Source: Deltaproteobacteria bacterium (GTDB taxonomy: Bacteria > UBA10199 > JADFYH01). Taken from it: 64,000 bases of DNA. How positions within the stretch are numbered: position 1 is the first letter of the stretch; each line of letters starts with the position of its first letter. A model generated the notes under the pieces. That model was not told the origin of the DNA and searched no databases. It was given only the letters and a program-made list of their open reading frames with translations. Made by a program: the position numbers and the translations under genes. Shown here piece by piece: positions 51,392 through 60,242 of the stretch. Location: the NCBI GenBank assembly GCA_015233135.1, contig JADFYH010000013.1:1-64000 (forward strand). Direction: 5' to 3'.

Positions 51392-51901
51392 ATGAATTCT
51401 ATAATTCAACAAGAATTTACAGGTCTTCTGGAAGAATTGAAAATGGAACTCGTTGCTCTTGTTGATGCCCTGCGGGAAGAACGTGAGGCAATTATAGATT
51501 TTGATCTCCAGAAAATTAAGGATGTGTACACTTTAAAGAATGACAAACTCATTCGAATTGAAGCCTTGGAGAAAACTCGACAATTGAAACTCAAGGAATT
51601 GGCTTCAAGCATAGGTGAACCCCAACTTGCAAAACTAGAATCGATCCTCGAGAAAATCGACGACACCGCTTGGGTAGAAAATATTCAAAATTTAACCTCT
51701 TGTATTCGCTCCATTGCCCAAGCGGCAAAAGAATTTAATGAAACGCAACAATTGTATCTAGTTCATTCTTTAGCCAACATTCAATCGTCGTTGATGTTGC
51801 TCGATAGTTTGCAAGGAAAGGGGCAGTTCCAGTGTTATGATCGTCAGGGTGGAATCCTCAATGATTCCAACTCCCGTGTGACACTGGATCGCAACGTGTA
51901 A
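51392..51901 (+). CDS. flgN: Flagellar export chaperone FlgN-like protein
   Basis: The 169-residue all-helical protein lies between flgM and flgK, the usual place of FlgN, which escorts FlgK and FlgL to export. FLQKIKDVYTLKNDKLIRIE-type segments (residues ~35-55: DLQKIKDVYTLKNDKLIRIE) match the FlgN pattern of a long helix followed by a conserved K/N-rich turn. Sequence similarity is weak but context is strong. Confidence 0.8.
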   Translation: MNSIIQQEFTGLLEELKMELVALVDALREEREAIIDFDLQKIKDVYTLKNDKLIRIEALEKTRQLKLKELASSIGEPQLAKLESILEKIDDTAWVENIQNLTSCIRSIAQAAKEFNETQQLYLVHSLANIQSSLMLLDSLQGKGQFQCYDRQGGILNDSNSRVTLDRNV

Positions 51902-51919
51902 GCGTTGCATTAATTACCT

Positions 51920-53323
51920 ATGGCTGATTTTAATGTATTTGAAACCGCGATTAGCGCTCTAAACGCTAACGCCAAAGCCCTCAGTGTGGCTTCTCAAAAT
52001 ATTGCTAACGCGAATACTCCCGGGTATTCACGCCAGCGGGTCGTTATCCAGTCCAACGAGTCACAGATTGTTGGAGGGATTGAAATAGGTCGCGGGGCCA
52101 GTGTGACCAGCGTGGAACGCGTTGTGGATAATTTTGCTGAGCTTCGCTTGCGGGATACCAGCTCCACGCAATCGGAAAGCAAGGTAACCTCAGATTCCAT
52201 TGCGCAGGCGGGAACACTGTTCAACGAACTGAGCAGTGATGGCCTTTCCACTTACCTCTCAAATTTTTTCAGCAGTTTTCAGGATGTCGCCAATGATCCC
52301 CAAGCCTCGGGAGCCCGTCAGGACTTACTCAGCAAGGCTTCCATCATGGTTGATCGTTTTCACAGCCTCTCACAAGGGCTGAAAGATATACGCACTTCTC
52401 TCGATACCCAAATCAAAGACAATGTTGATAAAATCAATACGCTGGCCCAGGATATTTATAAGTTGAATCAGAAAATTAATGATGCGCCAGACGCATTGAC
52501 GCTTAAAGACGAGCGTAATGCAAAGGTGCAGGAGCTTTCGGGACTGACCGATGTAAGCACCGTGGAGAATGGAAGTGGAACCTTTCAGGTTTACATTGCC
52601 AATGGCATGTTGCTGGTGAACGATACGGGCACCGCTACTTTATCCACCCTGCCCAACGCGGGGAATGCTGGTTTGTCGGATATTAACTTCACCCCCTCCC
52701 CAGGCGCTGCGTCTACCAATATCAGCAGTCGCTTCCAAACAGGTGCCATCAAGGGATTGATGGATGTGCGCGATACAAATATTCCTGCTTACCAAAGCAA
52801 CCTGGATGAATTGGCCTACCGGCTGAGTGGTGCCGTGAATACCTTGCACACGACGGGTTATGATCTGGATGGGAATCACAACCAAAGATTTTTCACCAAT
52901 CTGGCAAGCAGCACGGATGCTGCGGCTTCGATTGCTTTAGATCCCGTGGTCGATGGGCATCCCCGGGCCATTGCGGCGTCAGGAAGTTCGGGGGGAGTAC
53001 CGGGTGGAAATGATATGGCCTTACAATTGTCTGCGCTCAGCAGTTCAAACGTTGCTTTTGGTAGTGGAAGTACAACCTTTGGGGCCTTTTATGGAAATCT
53101 TTTGGCTCAGGTAGGAAGCGATGGGAAAAGTGCCCAGTCCAATGCCCAGTTTTCCGATGATGTATTTCAGCAAGCCCAGGCGCAACGAGACCAAATTTCT
53201 GGGGTATCGATGGATGAAGAGCAGACAAATCTCCTCAAATATCAGGCAGCCTTTCAGGCGGCTTCACGTTTGGTGTCCATTGCCAGTACTTTGTTTGATA
53301 CCCTCATTAACCTAGGAAAATAA
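51920..53323 (+). CDS. flgK: Flagellar hook-associated protein FlgK
   Basis: The 467-residue hook-filament junction protein begins FNVFETAISALNANAKALS, has VASQNIANANTPGYSRQRV and VERVVDNFAELRLRDT, and ends with VSMDEEQTNLLKYQAAFQAA, then SRLVSIASTLFDTLINLG, the conserved D0 coiled-coil ends. It lies directly before flgL with a 1-base gap. Confidence 0.94.
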   Translation: MADFNVFETAISALNANAKALSVASQNIANANTPGYSRQRVVIQSNESQIVGGIEIGRGASVTSVERVVDNFAELRLRDTSSTQSESKVTSDSIAQAGTLFNELSSDGLSTYLSNFFSSFQDVANDPQASGARQDLLSKASIMVDRFHSLSQGLKDIRTSLDTQIKDNVDKINTLAQDIYKLNQKINDAPDALTLKDERNAKVQELSGLTDVSTVENGSGTFQVYIANGMLLVNDTGTATLSTLPNAGNAGLSDINFTPSPGAASTNISSRFQTGAIKGLMDVRDTNIPAYQSNLDELAYRLSGAVNTLHTTGYDLDGNHNQRFFTNLASSTDAAASIALDPVVDGHPRAIAASGSSGGVPGGNDMALQLSALSSSNVAFGSGSTTFGAFYGNLLAQVGSDGKSAQSNAQFSDDVFQQAQAQRDQISGVSMDEEQTNLLKYQAAFQAASRLVSIASTLFDTLINLGK

Positions 53324-53324
53324 T

Positions 53325-54227
53325 ATGGCTGTCAGTCGATTAACATTCAATACCTTCAATCTGTCTATTGCGAATAACCTTGCCAAGGTCCAGCGCGAGT
53401 ATGAACAGGCCTCCGTTCCTGTTCAGACGGGGTATCGCCTCAATAACCTGTCGGATGACCCCACCAGTATCTCGCGTCTGTTCTCCCTGAAACAGGATGT
53501 GAACAACAATGATCAGTATCAGCGTAACCTGACAACGGCGAAATTAAAACTTTCCTTCGCCGATGATCAATTGACGAGTGTGAACGATTTGATGTCGCAG
53601 GTGAAGGACATCGCCCTGCAGGCCAACAACTCCACCATCTCTTCTTCGACGCTTAATCAATTGTCAACACAACTGGGCAATTTAAAGACCCAACTTGTGG
53701 GATATGGAAATGCCCAGTATGACAATCAGTACATCTTCGGAGGGACGGCAACGAGCACGCTGCCTTTTTCGGGGGTTCCCACAATTTTCAATGGCAACTC
53801 GACGGCGATAAATGTTCAGGCGAATAGTACTTTGCAAGTTCAAGTGAATTCGGATGGGGCAAAAATTTTCACCGGAACGGGAGGGGGGCAGAATCTTTTT
53901 GCTCTCCTGGATAGCCTGCAAACGGCGGTGGGTGCAGGAGATCTAACAGCCATCACGTCGCTTCTGCCCCAACTTGATTCGGGGCTGGATCAGATCAATC
54001 AGGCCCGTGCAGACATAGGGGCACGCACCCAACAAATCGATTTAGTGGAGTCTTCCTTGTCTCAAGACAGGCTGAATACCCTGTCTAGTTTATCGGATGT
54101 TCAGGATGTCAGTATTGACCAGGCCACCACTAATCTGATGACCAAAGAAACCGCCTTGAGATTGGTTTATGCCAGTTCCAATCGTTTATTTTCTATCATT
54201 GGGACCTTAACTCTTGATGGAAAATGA
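53325..54227 (+). CDS. flgL: Flagellar hook-associated protein FlgL
   Basis: The 300-residue protein has the FlgL/flagellin-like ends: VSRLTFNTFNLSIANNLAKV, QTGYRLNNLSDDPTSISRLF, and the C-terminal VESSLSQDRLNTLSSLSDVQ and DQATTNLMTKETALRLVYAS. The QYIFGGT segment (residues ~138-144) is the FlgL hallmark. It completes the hook-junction pair with flgK. Confidence 0.93.
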   Translation: MAVSRLTFNTFNLSIANNLAKVQREYEQASVPVQTGYRLNNLSDDPTSISRLFSLKQDVNNNDQYQRNLTTAKLKLSFADDQLTSVNDLMSQVKDIALQANNSTISSSTLNQLSTQLGNLKTQLVGYGNAQYDNQYIFGGTATSTLPFSGVPTIFNGNSTAINVQANSTLQVQVNSDGAKIFTGTGGGQNLFALLDSLQTAVGAGDLTAITSLLPQLDSGLDQINQARADIGARTQQIDLVESSLSQDRLNTLSSLSDVQDVSIDQATTNLMTKETALRLVYASSNRLFSIIGTLTLDGK

Positions 54228-54236
54228 TAGATTCTT

Positions 54237-54740
54237 ATGAAAGGGAAAACATGCACCCGTCGCGTCTTCCTTTCTTCTCCTTCCTGGAAAGAGGACTTTA
54301 ACTGGTTTCTCCAAAACTATACCAAGGCCTTGGCCGAAGAGAATCATCATCATCCCCTGCTTGCCTGGCGGAAAATAGATCCTTCGCGCATTGAGGAATT
54401 GAGGTTTTCCCTAGAAACACTCCTCGCTCAAACGGAAGAGGCTTGTCTCCTCCTTGCAGAATGGGAGGGAATTCAAATTGGATATTTTCTAGGTCTGCTA
54501 AAAACCTGTTTGGCAGAAGATCCCTCGCGTATCGGTTATCTGAATGGGCTTTATGTCTCTCCCGAGTTTCGTCAAAAAGGCGTAGGAAAATCCCTTTATC
54601 AGGAAGGTCTGGCCTGGTTTAAAAGTAGGGGTTTGAATGCTATTGAACTCTACCTGGCCGAAGGAAATTCAATGGGGCTCAAATTCTGGGAGAAACAAGG
54701 TTATGCGGTGGCGGAAAAAATTTTGGTGAAGAGAATTTGA
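54237..54740 (+). CDS. GNAT-family N-acetyltransferase
   Basis: The 167-residue protein has a GNAT fold: YLNGLYVSPEFRQKGVGKS carries the acetyl-CoA-binding Q/RxxGxG/A motif, and LNAIELYLAEGNSMGLKFW, then EKQGYAVAEK, is the C-terminal part. The substrate is unknown. It follows flgL by 9 bases and so is in the flagellar operon, where csrA/fliW are often found, which makes a flagellar substrate (protein or sugar acetylation) worth testing. Confidence 0.85.
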   Translation: MKGKTCTRRVFLSSPSWKEDFNWFLQNYTKALAEENHHHPLLAWRKIDPSRIEELRFSLETLLAQTEEACLLLAEWEGIQIGYFLGLLKTCLAEDPSRIGYLNGLYVSPEFRQKGVGKSLYQEGLAWFKSRGLNAIELYLAEGNSMGLKFWEKQGYAVAEKILVKRI

Positions 54741-54840
54741 GACCACTCGCTTTCCTTATCTTCCCCCAAAAAAAAACTCAAGATCCCACAAAAACTACCG
54801 TCTACCCTAGGTAAGCATCTTTTTATGGAGAGGTTTCTCT

Positions 54841-55635
54841 ATGGATCTAGCGACTATTATCGGTATTGTACTTGCGTTAGCAGGTATTGTGGGGGGCCTT
54901 CTCATAGAAGGTGGGAATATAAAGCAGATCCTGCAGCCCACTGCGGCGATGATAGTCTTTGGGGGAACCTTTGGAGCGCTGCTTGTTTCATTTCCACTCG
55001 ACGTATTTATTCTTGCGATGAAAGGCTTCATAAAGATTGTCAGGCCAGACCCCATGAAGCCCGAGGCGATTATTGAAGAAATCATCAAGCTGGCGACAAA
55101 GGCCCGTAAAGATGGTGTGGTCTCGCTGGAGGCCGATGCCAAGAACATTCAAGACCCCTTTTTTAAAAAAGCCATCATGATGGCCGTCGATGGTGCGGAT
55201 CCTAAGGAATTACAAAAACTTCTGGAGATGCAGCTTTCTTACATGGAGGAAGATGAGGCCAAGATCCCCAAGGTCTGGGAAAGTGCAGGGGGCTATTCTC
55301 CCACCATTGGAATTATCGGAGCCGTTATGGGGCTCATCCAGGTTATGGGGCATCTCGAAGATATCCAGGAAGTAGGGCGTGGAATTGCGGTGGCCTTTGT
55401 TGCCACCATTTACGGTGTGGCAGCTGCGAACATCGTTTTTTTGCCTGCTTCCGGAAAGCTTGCCCTGCAAAACAAGAAAAACATGGTTATTAAAGAAATG
55501 ATTTTGGAAGGAGTCATGCTCATTGTCGAGGGGGTCAATCCTCGTGTGATTCAGGATAAACTTTCAATCTTCTTTGGAGAAAAAACTGAAGAAGCCAAGC
55601 CACAAGCTGCAGCAACAGGCGAAAAGGCAGCCTAG
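54841..55635 (+). CDS. motA: Flagellar motor stator protein MotA
   Basis: The 264-residue proton-channel protein has four membrane segments: IIGIVLALAGIVGGLLIEGG, AAMIVFGGTFGALLVSFPLD, then TIGIIGAVMGLIQVMGHLED and VAFVATIYGVAAANIVFLPA, with the cytoplasmic loop between. Charged loop residues that contact FliG are expected in KPEAIIEEIIKLATKARKDG. A 100-base gap separates it from the GNAT, so it may have its own promoter. Confidence 0.94.
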   Translation: MDLATIIGIVLALAGIVGGLLIEGGNIKQILQPTAAMIVFGGTFGALLVSFPLDVFILAMKGFIKIVRPDPMKPEAIIEEIIKLATKARKDGVVSLEADAKNIQDPFFKKAIMMAVDGADPKELQKLLEMQLSYMEEDEAKIPKVWESAGGYSPTIGIIGAVMGLIQVMGHLEDIQEVGRGIAVAFVATIYGVAAANIVFLPASGKLALQNKKNMVIKEMILEGVMLIVEGVNPRVIQDKLSIFFGEKTEEAKPQAAATGEKAA

Positions 55636-55638
55636 AAT

Positions 55639-57105
55639 ATGGCTAAAAAGAAAAAACATGAAGAGCATGTCAATCATGAAAGGTGGCTTATTTCTTATGC
55701 CGACTTCATTACTCTTCTGTTTGCTTTTTTCGTCGTACTTTTTTCTGCCTCACAGGTAGATCGCAGTAAAACCAAGAAAATAGCCCTGGCGATTGAAGCA
55801 GCCTTTTCCACCTTTTCTCTTTTTAACCAAACGAGTGGACAACTCAATCTTATAGCCGATCCCGCGGTATCCAATGCCCCTGTAAAAAAGACCAAAATTG
55901 GGATAGAGGAAGGAACCCCCATCTTTATGGCTCCCTCCGTACTGATTGGAGTAAAAGATGAGCGACCCGATCTACCCTTGGGAAATCCCGAGTTGAATGA
56001 GGGAACCGGGGTTCCAACCGAAGAACAAAATGCGATGGAGCGGATTCATCAAGAAGTCATCGAGATGCTGAAGATCCACAAGAGGGGGGGAAATGTAAAA
56101 GTGAATGTGGGTTTGGATGCCCGGGGTATTGTGATTGGTGTGACCAGTTCCGGAGCTTTTGAGGCAGGATCAGATCGTCTTACACCCGCCGCCATGGGGG
56201 TGCTGAAGGACATTGGAGAAATTTTGCAGCGCGAGGGGAATTCGGTAAGGGTGGAAGCGCATACCGACAATCGGGGAGATTCACGCTCCAACTGGCACCT
56301 TTCCACCTTGCGTGCAGTGAGTGTTATTCAAGAATTTGTGAATCATCACAATTTGGATCCTGCGCGTTTTGAGGCCGTGGGTTTTGGGGAGTACCATCCG
56401 ATTGCCTCCAATGATACCGAAGAAGGCCGCGATAAAAACCGCCGAGTGGAAGTGGTTCTGCTTCCTCCCAAACCCAAAGAGACTGAGGAAAATTCACAAA
56501 CTCCTCAATTAAAGCCTGCCGAGGAAATTGTGCCCAATGGGGCAGAAGAGTTGAAGGAAAAGCAGGAACAGAAGTCTCAATTAGAAAACGACTCCATCTT
56601 TCAAGGGGATGCGGAGACCGATTCTTTTGAATTGGAGAAGCTGAAAAATGAGAAAGCCCTGGCTGAAAAACTACAGCCCCAATCCAAAAATATTGAGCAA
56701 AATACCCAGTCTAGTCAATTGAAGGCCGTTGAGCAGGTTATTCCCATTGAGAATGAACAAACGATAAAAAAGCAGGAGGAGCCACAGCCGCAACCTCAAT
56801 TTGAGGACAAGTCGATCTTTCAAGGAGATGCCGTCGATTCTTTTGAATTGGAGAAGTTGAAGAATGAGAAAGTCCAGGGTGAAAAAATACACTTCCAACC
56901 CAGAAACGTTCAGGAAAATACTCAAGCTACTCAATTAAAAGTTGCAGAGCCAGTGGCCCCTGTTGAGGATGAAAAAGCGAAGGGAAGGCAAGAACTGAAG
57001 TCTCAAATGGAAGCCCAGTCTATTTTTCAAGGAGATGCGGAGGGTGATTCTTTGGAGTTGGATAAGCTGAAAAATGAGAAGGCACAGGCTGGGAAAGGGC
57101 ACTGA
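55639..57105 (+). CDS. motB: Flagellar motor stator protein MotB with a C-terminal repeat extension
   Basis: The 488-residue protein has a short cytoplasmic head, one membrane helix with the proton-binding aspartate D22 (SYADFITLLFAFFVVLF), a linker and an OmpA-type peptidoglycan-binding domain (~135-275; VRVEAHTDNRGDSRSNWHLS then RAVSVIQEFV and VGFGEYHPIASNDTEEGRDK in parts). Normal MotB stops here. A further ~210 residues follow as three ~65-residue repeats, each ending SIFQGDAE-x-DSFELEKLKNEKA or similar. The tail is Glu/Gln/Lys-rich and probably disordered. It starts 3 bases after the motA stop. Confidence 0.92.
   Translation: MAKKKKHEEHVNHERWLISYADFITLLFAFFVVLFSASQVDRSKTKKIALAIEAAFSTFSLFNQTSGQLNLIADPAVSNAPVKKTKIGIEEGTPIFMAPSVLIGVKDERPDLPLGNPELNEGTGVPTEEQNAMERIHQEVIEMLKIHKRGGNVKVNVGLDARGIVIGVTSSGAFEAGSDRLTPAAMGVLKDIGEILQREGNSVRVEAHTDNRGDSRSNWHLSTLRAVSVIQEFVNHHNLDPARFEAVGFGEYHPIASNDTEEGRDKNRRVEVVLLPPKPKETEENSQTPQLKPAEEIVPNGAEELKEKQEQKSQLENDSIFQGDAETDSFELEKLKNEKALAEKLQPQSKNIEQNTQSSQLKAVEQVIPIENEQTIKKQEEPQPQPQFEDKSIFQGDAVDSFELEKLKNEKVQGEKIHFQPRNVQENTQATQLKVAEPVAPVEDEKAKGRQELKSQMEAQSIFQGDAEGDSLELDKLKNEKAQAGKGH
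56470..57105 (+). repeat. Three tandem ~65-codon repeats in the motB tail
   Basis: The repeats start near codons 277, 345 and 417 and each contain an NTQxxQLKxxE-type start and the block SIFQGDAxxDSxELxKLKNEK near the end. DNA similarity is high in the blocks (for example TCTTTCAAGGNGATGC) and lower between. Copy number differences between strains would be expected. Confidence 0.85.
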
Positions 57106-57113
57106 GTTACATC

Positions 57114-58133
57114 TTATATGGTGCCTCGTTGAATCTGTTCTTGAATCCAGGGAATGATTTCTTCAACTACAGATTCCAAAGGGGTGTTTGCTTCAAATCC
57201 AAGGATTTGTTTTGCCTTGTGAGTCGCTGGAACCCTTTTTTGCACATCATGGGGATAGGCTTGATCGGACTCAATTTGTAGCACTTCACCTGGACGTATC
57301 TTTTTCCAAATCAATTCTGCCAATTGCCTAACTGTTGTGGATTCTGTGGTTGAGAGATTAAAATCATTGTTGAATACTTGGTCAGATTCTATACAGAGTC
57401 GAATGCCTCGTGCCAAATCTGCTCCATAAGTGTAATGTCTAATTTGATTACCATCCCCCAAAATATGTAGAGGTTTTTGTCCCTTGAGTAACTTTTGGAC
57501 CAGATCGGGAAGCACGTGGCTCATGGCCATTTCAACATTTCCACTCATTATTTTCTTGGAGGAGAGGGCTTTTTTCTCGCCGATTCCGACGCAATTGAAA
57601 GGTCGAATAATGGTATAGGGAAGTTTGTATTGTTCCCAAGCCGCTTCAGCAAAGTATTCACAGGCGAGTTTCTGAAATCCATAAGAAGAAAAGGGAGGAG
57701 GGCATTCTTTTTGATGACCTTCAGGAGTCGGGAATACGGTCGCTTTTTCGAATACCATGGAAGAAGAAAGCACATTAATCTTTTTTAATTTTCCCTTCTG
57801 AAAGGCGTGGATGGCTGCATCAAAAGTACTGGCTAGAATTCTTTCGTTTTCAGCAAGCAGGTCATAGGCAAATTCATGAAAATAGGTGATCCCCCCAATT
57901 TTGGCGGCACCGGCAAGAATTTGATCACAATCCGATGCAAGTTCCTTCATCACCCTGACATCCTTGGCATCTCCCTCGATGAATTGATAATCCTTGGAGT
58001 CAAAGACATCGGTGTTGATTTTTCCATATTTTGAGAAGTTGTCGATGCCAACGACTTGGTGCCCGTGTTCAATCAACTCGCGTACGACGTAATTTCCGAT
58101 GAACCCCGCAGAGCCGGTATAGAGAATTTTCAT
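57114..58133 (-). CDS. NAD-dependent epimerase/dehydratase (extended SDR)
   Basis: The 339-residue protein is an extended short-chain dehydrogenase acting on nucleotide sugars: the dinucleotide motif GSAGFIG near the N-terminus, VLSSSMVFEK with the catalytic serine region, YGFQK with the catalytic Tyr and Lys, and IRPFNCVGIGE. Substrate and product cannot be told from sequence; epimerase and 4,6-dehydratase are possible. It is the last gene of the minus-strand sugar run and overlaps the dehydrogenase stop by 4 bases. Its end is 8 bases from the motB end. Confidence 0.88.
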   Translation of the reverse strand: MKILYTGSAGFIGNYVVRELIEHGHQVVGIDNFSKYGKINTDVFDSKDYQFIEGDAKDVRVMKELASDCDQILAGAAKIGGITYFHEFAYDLLAENERILASTFDAAIHAFQKGKLKKINVLSSSMVFEKATVFPTPEGHQKECPPPFSSYGFQKLACEYFAEAAWEQYKLPYTIIRPFNCVGIGEKKALSSKKIMSGNVEMAMSHVLPDLVQKLLKGQKPLHILGDGNQIRHYTYGADLARGIRLCIESDQVFNNDFNLSTTESTTVRQLAELIWKKIRPGEVLQIESDQAYPHDVQKRVPATHKAKQILGFEANTPLESVVEEIIPWIQEQIQRGTI

Positions 58134-59326
58134 GGTATATGATTCCAGATATCAATTAATGTTTTACCGGAATAATTCAAAGATTGATAACCTTCATGGG
58201 GTGCGCCGATGATGACAATGTCGCACTGTTTTAGCAATTCCTCTTTGCTCAGAAATTCATTCGGCTCTACAAAGCGGTCTCCCTTCCAATATTCGTCGCT
58301 ACAATAAACCTGTGCTCCCTCAAACAACAGAATTTTCCGGAGCTTAAAGGCAAGGGATTCGCGCGTGTCGTCCATATTGCCTTTAAAGGTCATCCCCAAA
58401 ATTCCAATCTTCTTTTTTCGAAGACTTCCCTGTTTCTTCAGTTGGTCGCGAATGTAGTCGGGCATTCCTTCGTTAACCAACATGGCTGCATGTCCCAAAA
58501 AGAAATTGTGATTGTAGAAACTGGCAAGCTGCATGGTATCTTTGAACAAGCAGGGTCCTGCGGCGAAACCGGCCTTTGGAAAATCCTGGGCTCGCGGATA
58601 GTCTTCGCGCATGGCCTGCCAGATTTTATAGAACTTGGCCCCGCTGCTTTCCGCCATTTGATAAAATTGATTGGCAATTGAAAATTTGATATAGCGCCAG
58701 GTATTGGTGAAGAGCTTTGCCAGCTCTGCTTCCAGGGGGTTCAGGGGAATTATTTTCTCAGTGAGTTTTCTAAACAGCAGGGAAGCCGTTTCCAAGCCGC
58801 GTCCATCAAAAGAACTGACAATTTGGGGGAGCGATTTCAGTTCTTCCAAGGCTTTTCCTTCAGCCAATCTTTCCGGACAGAAGCACAGCGAGACGCCTTT
58901 CTTTTTTTCTTCAAAGAAATTGCGAATGTTTTCCATGGTGCCAGGGAATACCGTGCTGCGCATGATCAGAGTTTGAGAATCCTTCAATAAGGGCTCTACC
59001 TCACGGATGAATTTCATCAAAGGTGTAAATTGAGGATTGATATGCTCGTCGATCGGGGTTCCAATGGTGACTATCACGGCAGGGGCCTGCTGAAGAGCCT
59101 TTTGATCGGCAGAAAGAAAAAAAGTTTTTTCCAAAACTTTCGGGAGCGAAGTTTCCATCCCATTTTCGACAAAGGGAATTTTACCCGATCTGATCTCCTG
59201 AATTACCTGTTGATTAATATCATAGGCACAGACTTTGAGCCCTGCTTCGGCAAAGGAAACTGCCAAAGGCAAACCGGCATGGCCACAGCCTCCAACGATG
59301 ACAAGATCATAAGAGAAATTATTCAT
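58130..59326 (-). CDS. UDP-glucose/GDP-mannose dehydrogenase-family protein
   Basis: The 398-residue protein oxidises a nucleotide sugar to the uronic acid. It has the Rossmann motif VGGCGHAGLPLA, TIGTPIDE, the FCPERLAEGKALEELKSLPQ block in part, and the catalytic cysteine in AGPCLFKD, followed by the C-terminal domain with GMTFKGNMDDTRES. I chose the ATG at 59326, 10 bases after the SIS gene stop, since the longer frame lacks family similarity and overlaps that gene. Substrate unknown. Confidence 0.88.
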   Translation of the reverse strand: MNNFSYDLVIVGGCGHAGLPLAVSFAEAGLKVCAYDINQQVIQEIRSGKIPFVENGMETSLPKVLEKTFFLSADQKALQQAPAVIVTIGTPIDEHINPQFTPLMKFIREVEPLLKDSQTLIMRSTVFPGTMENIRNFFEEKKKGVSLCFCPERLAEGKALEELKSLPQIVSSFDGRGLETASLLFRKLTEKIIPLNPLEAELAKLFTNTWRYIKFSIANQFYQMAESSGAKFYKIWQAMREDYPRAQDFPKAGFAAGPCLFKDTMQLASFYNHNFFLGHAAMLVNEGMPDYIRDQLKKQGSLRKKKIGILGMTFKGNMDDTRESLAFKLRKILLFEGAQVYCSDEYWKGDRFVEPNEFLSKEELLKQCDIVIIGAPHEGYQSLNYSGKTLIDIWNHIP

Positions 59327-59336
59327 TAACTGTCCT

Positions 59337-59951
59337 TTACAAAGTCTCCACCAATCCATGTAACAAGGCCCCATGCCCGGTTTCCACAATTCCATAAAGC
59401 TTAGAATCCAGAAAGAAAGAGGCTTCACAGGAAATTTTAAAGAGAGGATTTGTACTTTCAAAACCGGAGAATCCTACTACCTTTAGATGCTTGTCTTGGG
59501 CCTTTTCGATGGCTTTCAATATATTTTTTGATTTTCCAGAACTGGAAATAGCAACAAGAATATCCCCTTCTTTTGCAAACACATCCAGCATCCGCGCATA
59601 GGCATCTTCGTAACCAAAGTCATTGGCCTGACAGGTGAGCATAGCGGCATCGGTAAAAGCCATCGAGCGAATGCGATGTTTGTTGAAAAGATCCTGGGCA
59701 AAATGCGAGGCCAAACTCACACTGCCTCCATTGGCTGCCCACCAGACGGCATGGTCATGGGCCTTGGCTTCATGAAGCAAAATACAAACCTCACGAAAAG
59801 CCTCCATCAAAGAGCAGCTTTGCCCAAAGCTCTTGGCTTGCGTATCTTCTAGTGTATTATTTAAAAGTCCTAGCCATTGAAGGGCATTGATTGATTTTAA
59901 GGTGGGCTTTGAATTTGGCAGAAATTGAGTGTCTGTAGTCAATATTTCCAT
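59337..59951 (-). CDS. SIS-domain protein (phosphoheptose-isomerase-like)
   Basis: The 204-residue protein has a sugar isomerase (SIS) domain like GmhA: AVWWAANGGSVSLASHFAQD, TCQANDFGYEDAYARML, AISSSGKSKNILKAIEKA and a C-terminal ETGHGALLHGLVETL. GmhA converts sedoheptulose-7-phosphate to heptose-7-phosphate. Next to a HddC-like nucleotidyltransferase this points to a GDP-heptose route. I chose the ATG at 59951, which has GAGG 6-8 bases upstream. Confidence 0.82.
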   Translation of the reverse strand: MEILTTDTQFLPNSKPTLKSINALQWLGLLNNTLEDTQAKSFGQSCSLMEAFREVCILLHEAKAHDHAVWWAANGGSVSLASHFAQDLFNKHRIRSMAFTDAAMLTCQANDFGYEDAYARMLDVFAKEGDILVAISSSGKSKNILKAIEKAQDKHLKVVGFSGFESTNPLFKISCEASFFLDSKLYGIVETGHGALLHGLVETL

Positions 59952-59999
59952 TTTTAACCTCATTGAGAAATGGCACTGCTATAAAAAAGCACCCATTGG

Positions 60000-60116
60000 C
60001 TAAAAGTGCAGATTTTGTGCCACTTGGAGGGTTTCATAAGAATCGATATTCAAACGGTTTTTTTTCAGGGGATAGGCGAAGAGGGCCTCTTGCCCGGCAA
60101 TTTTTGCATGGATGTC
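60000..60116 (-). pseudogene. 3' remnant of a nucleotidyltransferase paralogue
   Basis: This piece encodes the last ~38 residues (HAKIAGQEALFAYPLKKNR, then LNIDSYETLQVAQNLHF, stop) and matches the 3' end of the gene at 63392 with only a few changes at the DNA level over ~115 bases. No start or upstream part is present. It records a duplication and later loss. Confidence 0.88.
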
Positions 60117-60122
60117 CTCATG

Positions 60123-60232
60123 TTTGATATGCTCTTAGCTTGGGAAGTTCTTCTGTATAGTCAATTTCGTATTGGATATTTCCACATTGATAAAAAATTT
60201 GGCTCTTACGTTCAAAATCAAATTTGGTTATT
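60123..60232 (-). pseudogene. 3' remnant of a DUF2920-like hydrolase paralogue
   Basis: The segment encodes QCGNIQYEIDYTEELPKLRA, then YQT and a stop, and matches the C-terminus of the hydrolase at 62097 (RCRNIQYEIDYTEGLPRLKT). It lies directly upstream of the nucleotidyltransferase remnant in the same orientation. So a paralogous hydrolase-nucleotidyltransferase pair once stood here and only the tails remain. Confidence 0.82.
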
Positions 60233-60242
60233 GCCCAAACTC

